Shown here one piece after another: positions 53,148 through 61,385 of a stretch of DNA of 64,000 nucleotides (positions are counted from its first letter, which is position 1; each line of letters begins with the position of its first letter). Where the stretch lies: positions 112,841 through 176,840 of the forward strand of contig NZ_JAMTCH010000003.1 of assembly GCF_024171735.1 (NCBI RefSeq). The letters are read 5' to 3'. Both the position numbers and the translations under genes were made by a program. The notes beneath the pieces are model-generated. The model saw only the letters and a list, made by a program, of their open reading frames with translations, searched no databases and had not been told where the DNA came from. Source of the stretch: Prauserella alba. Its GTDB lineage: Bacteria; Actinomycetota; Actinomycetes; Mycobacteriales; Pseudonocardiaceae.

Positions 53148-54746
53148 GTGGCCCAGCGCAAGGTGATCAACGAGCGGTACGAGCTGCAGCGTTTGCCCAT
53201 CGCGCGCGGCGGCATGGGTGAAGTCTGGGAGGGCCGCGACACCCGGTTGGACCGGGAGGTCGCGGTCAAGTTCGTCAGATTCCCCGACGGGGTCGAAGAT
53301 GAGGACCTGATCAGGCGCTTCGTGCGAGAGTCCCGGATCACCGCGCGGCTACAACATCCCGGGGTTCCCGCAGTGTTCGACGTCGGTACCGAAGACGGCC
53401 GCCCCTTCCTCGTTATGCAACGTGTGCATGGCACAAGCGTCAGCGACCTGCTCGCCCAGCATGAGCAGCTGCCGATCGGCTGGTCGGTGGCAATCGCTGC
53501 ACAGACCTGCTCAGTGCTTGCCGTGGCGCATCAGGCTTCGCTGGTCCACCGCGACCTCAAACCGAGCAACCTGATGCTGGAACCGGACGGCACCGTCAAG
53601 GTGCTCGACTTCGGCCTCGCGGTCGCAATGGACCTCGCGGACATGTCGCAGATCACCCGGTCCGGCCAGACGATCGGTACGCCCGCGTACATGGCTCCCG
53701 AACAGGTTCTGGCCGCTTTGAGCGGGCCGCAGACCGACCTGTACGCGCTCGGCTGCACGCTCCACGAGATGCTGACCGGCCAACACGTGTTCAGTGGTTC
53801 AACCTCATATGCGGTGATGAACAAGCAGGTCGACGCGGAACCGGAGTCGGCTCGCACCATACGGCCGGACGTTCCTGCTGGGCTGCAGTCCGTGCTGACC
53901 GCGCTCCTGGCGAAAAAGCCGGAAAACCGGCCGACCTCAGCGCAGGCCGCGTACGAACAGCTGCTGCCGTTCGTCGCCGATCTGGGACCGGTCCCAGGGG
54001 CGCTGCATCCACCGGCGGTGCCGAGCCCGGCGCGCATGTACGCAACAGTCGTCAGTCGTACCTTTTCCGCCGATGGCACAAGCGAACGTGGTTCCCCGCC
54101 GGTCGATACGCCTGGATCGGCTGTTCAGGCGTCGACAGCAGTGGAGTCCAACGACACGCGCCACGCGAATCACACGCGGCCCGATCGTAGCCAGCTGGAC
54201 CGAGTTCGGTCAGATGCGAGCGAGCTCGTACGACAGGCTCGTTACAGCCAGGCGGCGGAACTTCTCGGCAACGCCGTGCAGTCCGCGCGCGCCGAGTTCG
54301 GCCCGGTCGACCCGGACGTCATCGATCTTCGGCTCGAATGGGCGAACGTGCTGTTCGAGGGCGGTGACTACCGCACCGCGGCACCCGCCTACCAGGCGTT
54401 GAAGGCTGACCTGGAGGAGCGCGACGGTCCCGACTCCGAACTGGTCTTTCGCTGTCGCCTGCAGCACGCCACCTGCCACGCGCTGACCGGCGACACGGCC
54501 GCTGCGTTGGAATCGATGCACGCACTCCTGACAGACGAACAGCGAGTGTTCGGCCCTGCTGATCCGCGTCCCATCGAACTGCGTCGGCAGATCGGATTGC
54601 TGCAGCTCGGCGCGGGGCAGCGGGCCGAGGCCACCGACACCTTGAGTGGTCTTCTAGAAGACCTTGTGCGTGAGCATGGTGAGCAGCATCCATCAGTCCC
54701 GAAGATCCGAGACCTGCTCGCCGGTATCCCTGGCAGCGACGGATAG
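53148..54746 (+). CDS. Soluble Ser/Thr protein kinase with TPR-like C-terminus
   Basis: The 532-residue protein has a Hanks-type kinase domain in residues 1-275: glycine loop ARGGMGEVWEG, VAVKFV lysine near 41, HRDLKPSNLM near 133, DFGLA near 153, and GTPAYMAPEQ near 175. A linker and a tetratricopeptide-like region follow (residues 345-525, for example GDYRTAAPAYQALKADLEERDG). There is no membrane helix, unlike PknB-type sensors, so it is cytoplasmic. The TPR part may sense a partner or phage product. GGAGGG precedes the GTG at 53148. The helicase gene begins 12 bases after its stop. A defence role is inferred from context. Confidence 0.85.
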   Translation: MAQRKVINERYELQRLPIARGGMGEVWEGRDTRLDREVAVKFVRFPDGVEDEDLIRRFVRESRITARLQHPGVPAVFDVGTEDGRPFLVMQRVHGTSVSDLLAQHEQLPIGWSVAIAAQTCSVLAVAHQASLVHRDLKPSNLMLEPDGTVKVLDFGLAVAMDLADMSQITRSGQTIGTPAYMAPEQVLAALSGPQTDLYALGCTLHEMLTGQHVFSGSTSYAVMNKQVDAEPESARTIRPDVPAGLQSVLTALLAKKPENRPTSAQAAYEQLLPFVADLGPVPGALHPPAVPSPARMYATVVSRTFSADGTSERGSPPVDTPGSAVQASTAVESNDTRHANHTRPDRSQLDRVRSDASELVRQARYSQAAELLGNAVQSARAEFGPVDPDVIDLRLEWANVLFEGGDYRTAAPAYQALKADLEERDGPDSELVFRCRLQHATCHALTGDTAAALESMHALLTDEQRVFGPADPRPIELRRQIGLLQLGAGQRAEATDTLSGLLEDLVREHGEQHPSVPKIRDLLAGIPGSDG

Positions 54747-54758
54747 GGGGAGACAGTA

Positions 54759-56849
54759 GTGCCTCAGTTGGCGATCGACAGGGACTTCTTGCGTGAGTAT
54801 TCAAACCTGGAGAAGGCCGTCCAGCAACGCGTCGATGCAGCCTTCAGCAAGTTCGAGCAGTCATCACACGCGGGGCAGCACCTGGAGAAGGTGTCGAATG
54901 CACGGGATCCCCGGTTCCGCACGATCCGGTTGACCAAGTTCTGGCGTGGTGTCGTACTCGCGCCAGATTCCGGGGAAACGTACACGCTTCTCACCGTTCT
55001 GCCCCACGACGATGCCTATCAGTGGGCGCAACGCCGCACAGCGTCGGTGAACACGGCCACCGGGCGGATCGAGATCAGAGACGTCACCGCGATCGAGGGT
55101 GCCTTGCCGGAACTCTCGGGTATGGCGGCCCACGCACCGTCGCACCTGTTCGACGCCGTCAAGGACTCGGATCTGCGCAAACTGGGAATCGACGAGCAGA
55201 CACTGGCGTTCGCCCGGGCCCTGACCGACCAGGTGCAGCTCGACGCTGCTCGGTCGTTCCTGCCCGGCGCACAGTGGGATGTGCTGGCGGGATTGGCCGC
55301 TGGGCTGACTCCCGAAGAGGTGTGGACCGAGCTGGGTGACGTGATCGCCGGCGAACGGTTCGACCCGGACGATCTCGATGCCGCTGTGGCCCGCAGCACC
55401 GACCGAGTGGTGCTAGTTGACGGGCCCGAAGAGCTCCTCGCCATCCTCCGCCAATCGTTCGCTCTGTGGCGGGTGTACCTGCATCCGGTGCAGCACAAGC
55501 TGGTCGAGGCGCGCTATCGAGGGCCGGCTCGGGTGACGGGCGGCCCGGGAACCGGCAAGACCGTGGTCGCGCTGCATCGGGCATGTCATCTGGCGCGACA
55601 CGGCGACGGCCCTGTGCTGCTGACGACCTTCACCTCGACGTTGACCGGGTCGTTGTCGGCCGGGTTGACGACGCTTTCCGACAACGACGAGATCCGCAAC
55701 CGGGTCACGGTCAAGAACGTCGATCAGCTCGCGCACCAGGTGTTCCGGGCACAGTACGGCGCGCCGCGCCTACTGGAAACCAAGCGGGAAGCCGAGCTGT
55801 GGCGTTCGATCATCGACCGGCTACAAGTGCCGTTCACAGACACCTTCCTCCGTACGGAATGGAGGGAGGTCGTGCTGGCCCAGCAGATCACGACCGCCGA
55901 GCAGTATCTCGCCGCCAAACGGACAGGGCGCGGACGGGCGCTTGGCCCGCGGCAGAAAGCGCAGGTGTGGCAGGCCGTTTGGGAGTTCGAAGACCAGTTG
56001 CGCGAAGGTGGCTGGTCGACACACGAGACGGTGTGTGCGGACGCGGCGCAACTGCTTGCCGGCCGAACGGACAAGCCATTCCGGCACATCGTCGTCGACG
56101 AAGCGCAGGATCTCAGTCCCGTCCAGTGGCGATTGCTCCGTGCTGCGGTTCCGGCCGGCGCGGATGACCTGTTCCTCGCCGGGGACACCCACCAGCGCAT
56201 CTACAACAGCAGGGTCAGCCTTCGGGACATCGGCATCATGGTCACCGGACGTTCCACCCGACTTACGGTGAATTATCGGACCACGGCAGAGATCCTCGCG
56301 TGGAGTCTCGGTGTCGTTCGTGGTGAACCGATCGATGATATGGATGGCGGACTGGACAGCATCGCGGGCTGCCGTTCGGAGATGCATGGTGTGCAACCGG
56401 CACGGACCGGTTATGGGACGAGGAACGCCGAGCTCGACGCGCTGAGCACGCAAGTCCGGGAATGGCTCGATGCGGGGGTGGAGCCAACCGAGATCGGTGT
56501 GGCGGCGCGTGTGAACTGGCTCGTGGACGGTGCGGTGAACACACTCGTCGCAGAATCGATACCGGCGCGTGCCTTGACCAATGACAGTGATGCTGCAGAT
56601 GCGGTAGCAGTGGGCACGATGCACCGGATGAAGGGCCTTGAGTTCCGATGTCTCGCGGTGATCGGAGTCAGCGAACAACACATGCCGCCGCCCAACGCGG
56701 TCACATCCCCCGACGAGGACACACAGGCCCATCGGCATGACGTCCAGCGGGAACGCTGCCTGCTGTTCGTTGCGTGCACCCGGGCGCGGGAACAACTCGT
56801 GGTGTCGTGGCACGGTAGTCGGAGCAGCTTGTTGCCCTCCGGGCAGTAG
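54759..56849 (+). CDS. UvrD-like SF1 helicase with RelE-like N-terminal domain
   Basis: The 696-residue protein begins with a RelE/ParE-like fold (residues 1-95: MPQLAIDRDFLREYSNLEKAV, then RFRTIRLTKFWRGVVLAPDSGETYTLLTVLPHDDAYQWA). This fold is usually a ribosome-dependent RNase toxin. The rest is a superfamily 1A helicase: Walker A GGPGTGKT (261-268), DEAQD (447-451), QRIYN motif III area, NYRTT, GTMHRMKGLEF and FVACTRAREQL. The 12-base gap from the kinase gene indicates co-expression. It could be a substrate of the kinase, with helicase and toxin domains coupled to DNA damage or phage DNA. Function unproven. Confidence 0.82.
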   Translation: MPQLAIDRDFLREYSNLEKAVQQRVDAAFSKFEQSSHAGQHLEKVSNARDPRFRTIRLTKFWRGVVLAPDSGETYTLLTVLPHDDAYQWAQRRTASVNTATGRIEIRDVTAIEGALPELSGMAAHAPSHLFDAVKDSDLRKLGIDEQTLAFARALTDQVQLDAARSFLPGAQWDVLAGLAAGLTPEEVWTELGDVIAGERFDPDDLDAAVARSTDRVVLVDGPEELLAILRQSFALWRVYLHPVQHKLVEARYRGPARVTGGPGTGKTVVALHRACHLARHGDGPVLLTTFTSTLTGSLSAGLTTLSDNDEIRNRVTVKNVDQLAHQVFRAQYGAPRLLETKREAELWRSIIDRLQVPFTDTFLRTEWREVVLAQQITTAEQYLAAKRTGRGRALGPRQKAQVWQAVWEFEDQLREGGWSTHETVCADAAQLLAGRTDKPFRHIVVDEAQDLSPVQWRLLRAAVPAGADDLFLAGDTHQRIYNSRVSLRDIGIMVTGRSTRLTVNYRTTAEILAWSLGVVRGEPIDDMDGGLDSIAGCRSEMHGVQPARTGYGTRNAELDALSTQVREWLDAGVEPTEIGVAARVNWLVDGAVNTLVAESIPARALTNDSDAADAVAVGTMHRMKGLEFRCLAVIGVSEQHMPPPNAVTSPDEDTQAHRHDVQRERCLLFVACTRAREQLVVSWHGSRSSLLPSGQ

Positions 56850-56884
56850 ACGCGTAGACGAAAGGCAAGACAGGAGTTCGAACA

Positions 56885-59173
56885 ATGGCCAAGCTGCGGA
56901 TGATCATCGACCAGGTCGAAGCCGGCACAATGCTGCTTCCAGAGTTTCAGCGTGGGTACGTCTGGAACCGCGACCAGGTGCGTGGTCTGATGCGCTCGTT
57001 GTACCGCGGCCACCCGGTGGGCGGACTGCTGCTGTGGGAGACGGCGGCTGAAGACGTTTCGGTACGAGGAAGCATGGCCGGAACCGGCACGCACCTGCTC
57101 CTGTTGGACGGCCAGCAACGGATTACCTCGCTCTACGGGATCATCCAGGGTGAACCGCCGCGCTTCTTCGAAGGAAACCCAGACGCGTTCACGGGCCTGT
57201 ACTTCAACGTTGCCGACGAGCAGTTCAAGTTCTACGCACCAAGCATCATGGCCGATGACCATCGGTGGATCGAAGTGACCCGGCTGTTCCAACAGGACAT
57301 CTCCGCGTTCGTGAGCGGTTTCAGTGAGAAGGAACCGGAGAACCTGCCGACCTACGTGGAGCGCCTGACGCGGCTGCGCAACCTGCTCGAACGCGACTTC
57401 CACGAGGAGAAGATCACTGGGAAGAACGTGTCGACGGACGAAGTCGTCGACATCTTCAACCGTGTCAACTCGGGCGGCACGAAGCTGACGAAAGGCGACC
57501 TTGCGCTGGCCAAGCTGTGTTCCGACTGGCCGGACGCCCGCACCGTCATGCGTGACCACCTGGCGAAATGGGAATCGGCGGGCTTCAACTTCAATCTGGA
57601 TTGGCTGCTGCGTAACGCGACGAGCGTCGCCACTAGCCGCGCCGAGTTCAGCTCGTTGGACGCGGTGTCGGCGGCCACGTTCCGTCAGTCTCTGACCAGT
57701 TCGACCGACTATATCGGGCACTGCCTGGACGTCGTGTCGAGCCGTCTTGGCCTGGACCATGACCGAGTGTTGATGGGCCGCATGGCGTTCCCGGTGATCA
57801 GCCGGCTGCTTGCGCTGAACGGCGGGCAGTTCTCAAGCAGTGAGGAACAGGGCAAGGCTCTGTACTGGTACGTGCACTCGGCGTTGTGGGGGCGTTTTGC
57901 CGGTTCCACAGAGACCTACCTCAACCACGACTTCGACACCGCACAGCGGGAGGGCGTGGATGGCCTGATCCGTTCACTTGAACGGTGGCGTGGTGGAAAT
58001 CTCGACGTGCAACCGCATGATTTCGGCGGATCCACGACGGGATCGCGGTTCTACCCGCTGCTGTATCTGCTGACTCGGGTCAACGGGGCTCGCGACCTCG
58101 GGACGGGACTTGAACTGAAGGCGGAGATGCTCGGCAGACTGTCGTCGTTGCAGGTGCATCACATCTTCCCGAAGGCGCTCCTGTACGAAGCCGGGTACCC
58201 CCGCAGCTTGGTTAACTCGATCGCCAATTTCTGCTTCCTGACCCAGAACAGCAACTTGGCCGTGGGCAAGAGGAACCCGGCCGAGTATTTCCCCGAGGCG
58301 GAGTCGAAGCATCCGGGGGTGCTGGCTTCGCAATGGATCCCGCAGGATACGGAACTGTGGCACGTCGATCGGTACGAAGACTTCCTCGAAGCGCGCAAGG
58401 AACTGCTCGCCGGCGCGGCGCAGGGCTTCCTGTCCCAGCTTCGCGAGGGCACATCGCAACACGCTGGCCAGCGACTACAGCCACTCGCGGTATCGACCGG
58501 GGACGAGACCGACGCTCGGGACGCGCAGGTACGGGACATGATCGAGGAGATGGTCCGGCTCGGGTGCGTCAAGCCCATCACCGACACGGAGATCGCTGAC
58601 CCGGAGTCCGGACGCGCCTTGGCGATGGCAGAGGCCTACTGGCCCGAGGGACTGCAGCCCGGTCAGGGTGAACCGGTGATTCTGGAACTCGACGCGGAGG
58701 CCGCTGATCTGCCGCGACTCGAGGAACTCGGCTACGAGGTGTTCACCTCGGTCGACGCGCTGCTCGGGTTCGTGCAACGGAGGAGCGACAGTGCGGCTGG
58801 CGTCGAATCGGATGACGGTGCCGCAGAGGAGCCGGACGGGTCCATCACGGAATCTGAGAGTGCCACCGAGTTTGGTGCAGAAATGCTAGAGCTGCACGAA
58901 CGGAGCCGGACGGAGGCCAACTACGCGGCGACCTACTTCCGCAGCATGCTCTCTGAACTCGGCCCTCTGGAAACCGCCCGCAAACTTCTCGGCTCACCGG
59001 CTGTGTCGGATGGCTTCGCTGCGCTGTGGGAGCGGGGCAGGCTCGACCTCACGGTCGAAGCTCTTGTCACCCAGCCGCAGTTCGAGGAGCTGTTCACAGA
59101 GCAGGAAATCAACGCTGCGCGCAAGCGTTTGGACCAATTCGGCTATCCCGTCCCCGGCGGCGCCGTCAGCTGA
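56885..59173 (+). CDS. DUF262/DUF1524 (GmrSD/BrxU-like) nuclease protein
   Basis: The 762-residue protein has an N-terminal DUF262 domain with LPEFQRGYVW (18-27) and DGQQR (75-79), the nucleotide-binding/hydrolysis motif, plus FNRVNSGGTKL near 190. A DUF1524-like His-Asn nuclease motif follows (VHHIFPKALL with His425-His426, and later NLAVGKRNP). This is the design of GmrSD and BrxU type IV restriction enzymes, which cut modified phage DNA. The last 230 residues are an extra tail without a known domain. It lies 35 bases after the helicase gene, same strand. Its 3' end overlaps the convergent SNF2 gene by 8 bases. Confidence 0.82.
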   Translation: MAKLRMIIDQVEAGTMLLPEFQRGYVWNRDQVRGLMRSLYRGHPVGGLLLWETAAEDVSVRGSMAGTGTHLLLLDGQQRITSLYGIIQGEPPRFFEGNPDAFTGLYFNVADEQFKFYAPSIMADDHRWIEVTRLFQQDISAFVSGFSEKEPENLPTYVERLTRLRNLLERDFHEEKITGKNVSTDEVVDIFNRVNSGGTKLTKGDLALAKLCSDWPDARTVMRDHLAKWESAGFNFNLDWLLRNATSVATSRAEFSSLDAVSAATFRQSLTSSTDYIGHCLDVVSSRLGLDHDRVLMGRMAFPVISRLLALNGGQFSSSEEQGKALYWYVHSALWGRFAGSTETYLNHDFDTAQREGVDGLIRSLERWRGGNLDVQPHDFGGSTTGSRFYPLLYLLTRVNGARDLGTGLELKAEMLGRLSSLQVHHIFPKALLYEAGYPRSLVNSIANFCFLTQNSNLAVGKRNPAEYFPEAESKHPGVLASQWIPQDTELWHVDRYEDFLEARKELLAGAAQGFLSQLREGTSQHAGQRLQPLAVSTGDETDARDAQVRDMIEEMVRLGCVKPITDTEIADPESGRALAMAEAYWPEGLQPGQGEPVILELDAEAADLPRLEELGYEVFTSVDALLGFVQRRSDSAAGVESDDGAAEEPDGSITESESATEFGAEMLELHERSRTEANYAATYFRSMLSELGPLETARKLLGSPAVSDGFAALWERGRLDLTVEALVTQPQFEELFTEQEINAARKRLDQFGYPVPGGAVS

Positions 59174-61385
59174 TGCCCAGCCGGTGCTGTTCGGCCATGA
59201 CGATGCGTTGTTCCAAAGGCACAGCGTTGTCGTCGAGGCTGTCGGGGCGGTGCTCGCGTGTGTCCACCGCGCGGGCGTCCGCCTCCTTCGCCTCGCTCCT
59301 GCGGGCGAACTCCGCGAACAGCAGGCTCTTCTCCTCCTGAACCTCGCGAAGCCGCTCGTCTACGCTGCCCTTCGCGAGTAGCCGGTGCACCTGGACCTTC
59401 CTGACCTGGCCCATGCGGTAGGCACGGGCCACGGCCTGCTCCTCGGTGCTCGGCTTCCACTGCGGTTCGGCAATGACCACAATGGACGCGGCCTGGATGT
59501 TGAGTCCCTGGCCGCCCGCCTCGATCTGCAGCAGCAGCACGGCGTGCCCGTCGCGCCGTGCGAATTCGTCCACGATCTGCTGCCGAACCTGGGGCGGCAC
59601 GGAACCGGTGATCGGACCCATCGCACGCGAGCCGAGCTGGTTACCGATCCGGTCGAGCACGTGCAGGAAGTTCGAGAAAACCACCATCTTCAGCCCGTCC
59701 TCACAAGCCTCGTCGGCGATCTCCGCCAACCGTTCGAGCTTCGCGGAGTTCTCGGCGTGGAACGCGGCCTGACGCATCTGCATTAGGTTGCGGGACTGCA
59801 CGGTCGCGTTGTAGGCGGCGTTGTCGGCCGGAGTGAAGTAGACCCAGTCCTCGACCTCGATCTTGTCCGGTAGCTCCGTGAGTACGTCCTCCTGATTTCG
59901 GCGAAGGTAGACCGGTGCCACGGCACGCCGGAACCGTTTCGCCCCGGCCACGGCGTCCGTGGCGTCAATGCCCTTCGCGATCGCGGGCTGCAGGTACGAC
60001 ACCAGGTTGCGGAACTCCTCGACCCGGTTCTCCATAGGAGTGCCGGTCAGGAACATCGCACGCTGCGAGTGGTTCACCGCCTCGGCGACGGCCTGCGAGC
60101 GTTTGGTCGTCGGGTTCTTCGCCAGGTGTGCCTCGTCCACCACCATCATCGCGACGTCAGCCTCGGTGATCCCGTCGAGTCTGCCGAGCGTGTCGAACGT
60201 CGTGACCGCCACGCCGCCGTCACGCAGCCACGTCCGCGTGGTGGCGTCCCGTCCGGAACCGTGCAGAGTGTGCGCGGTCAAGCGACTGTGTTTGGCGATT
60301 TCGTTCGTCCAGTTCGCCAGGACGCTTGCCGGGCACACCACCAGGAACCGGCGCTGTCCCCGTGCTGCAAGATGCGCGAGCACGGCCAGCGACTCCACCG
60401 TTTTGCCGAGTCCCATCTCGTCGCCGAGGATCGAGAACTTCTGATGGATCGCGTATTGGGCGCCGAACGCCTGGTAGCCGCGCAACGTCGCCGTAAGCAG
60501 ACCTGTGTCCAACGGGACGGCGCTGATCTCCTGGCGCAGCTCGGCCGGGATGAACCCCTGCGCGGCCTCCGTGTCGTCACCTTCGCCGGCACCACCGAGC
60601 GTGGAGAGTAACGCGTTGAACGATGCGGCGTCGGACGTGTACTCGTCCCATGCCTGCCATTCGGGATACGAGCTCGGGTCGGTGGCACGTTCTTGCGACT
60701 CCAGGGTCCGGTGCAGTGACGCCACCCGCGGATCGGCCAGCACGGCGTCCAACTGTGCGAGGGCCGTCAGCGCGGCGTGCTTCTTCGCGCTTCCGCGGAA
60801 CAGCATCGAAGGCCGGCTCGTGGTCGGTTCCGCGTCGGACACCAGGGGAGCGGTTTGGGCGGTGAGCTGGCGGAGCTGCGGTTCCAACGTGGTGACCGCG
60901 CTGTCGGCGTGCCTCAGCGCCATGAGGGTGGCGAGCAACTGTGCCTGTGCCGGGTCCTTTCGGTCCGGGTCGAATCGGAACTGTGTCTGTTCGGTGACCT
61001 GCGCCGCGAATCGCTGCGCGGCTCCGACTACCTGTTGTGCGGTCTGCGGGCCGATCCCGGGCACGGCCTGGATTCGCTGCGGGCCCGAGGCGAGAATCTG
61101 CGCCACGGAGGCGAAGCCCGCTTCGGCCACCGTGTTCAGCCGCGCGCCCCGCCCGACGAGGTCACGCAGCTCGGCGACCGGCCTGCGCTGCAGCTCTGCC
61201 TGCACGCGTTGATCGGTGAGGACCGCCACCTGGTGCCGGACATTCGCCCGCAGAGTCGCGGGCGTGGCCAGCAGTGCTTCGGCGCGTTCCGTGAAGCTCC
61301 GGACTGCGGCCAACGTGTGCTTGGCGGGCTTGCCGACCTTGGCCTTGGCCGCGTCCAGTGCCTCAGCTGACACTTCCGCCATCAT
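59166..61385 (-). CDS. SNF2-family helicase with helix-hairpin-helix domain
   Basis: The 739-residue protein starts with a helical region containing a helix-hairpin-helix DNA-binding motif (IQAVPGIGPQTAQQVVGAA near residue 105). The SNF2 ATPase follows: Walker A GDEMGLGKT near 320, VVDEAHLAK near 415, FLTGTPMENR near 445, and C-terminal motifs IEAGGQGLNIQAA and EEQAVARAYRMGQ. SMARCAL1-like enzymes with this core remodel or anneal branched DNA. Its ATG at 61385 overlaps the stop of the upstream helicase gene (ATGA), so the two form an operon convergent with the kinase operon. A defence role is inferred from pairing and location. Confidence 0.82.
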   Translation of the reverse strand: MMAEVSAEALDAAKAKVGKPAKHTLAAVRSFTERAEALLATPATLRANVRHQVAVLTDQRVQAELQRRPVAELRDLVGRGARLNTVAEAGFASVAQILASGPQRIQAVPGIGPQTAQQVVGAAQRFAAQVTEQTQFRFDPDRKDPAQAQLLATLMALRHADSAVTTLEPQLRQLTAQTAPLVSDAEPTTSRPSMLFRGSAKKHAALTALAQLDAVLADPRVASLHRTLESQERATDPSSYPEWQAWDEYTSDAASFNALLSTLGGAGEGDDTEAAQGFIPAELRQEISAVPLDTGLLTATLRGYQAFGAQYAIHQKFSILGDEMGLGKTVESLAVLAHLAARGQRRFLVVCPASVLANWTNEIAKHSRLTAHTLHGSGRDATTRTWLRDGGVAVTTFDTLGRLDGITEADVAMMVVDEAHLAKNPTTKRSQAVAEAVNHSQRAMFLTGTPMENRVEEFRNLVSYLQPAIAKGIDATDAVAGAKRFRRAVAPVYLRRNQEDVLTELPDKIEVEDWVYFTPADNAAYNATVQSRNLMQMRQAAFHAENSAKLERLAEIADEACEDGLKMVVFSNFLHVLDRIGNQLGSRAMGPITGSVPPQVRQQIVDEFARRDGHAVLLLQIEAGGQGLNIQAASIVVIAEPQWKPSTEEQAVARAYRMGQVRKVQVHRLLAKGSVDERLREVQEEKSLLFAEFARRSEAKEADARAVDTREHRPDSLDDNAVPLEQRIVMAEQHRLGIS

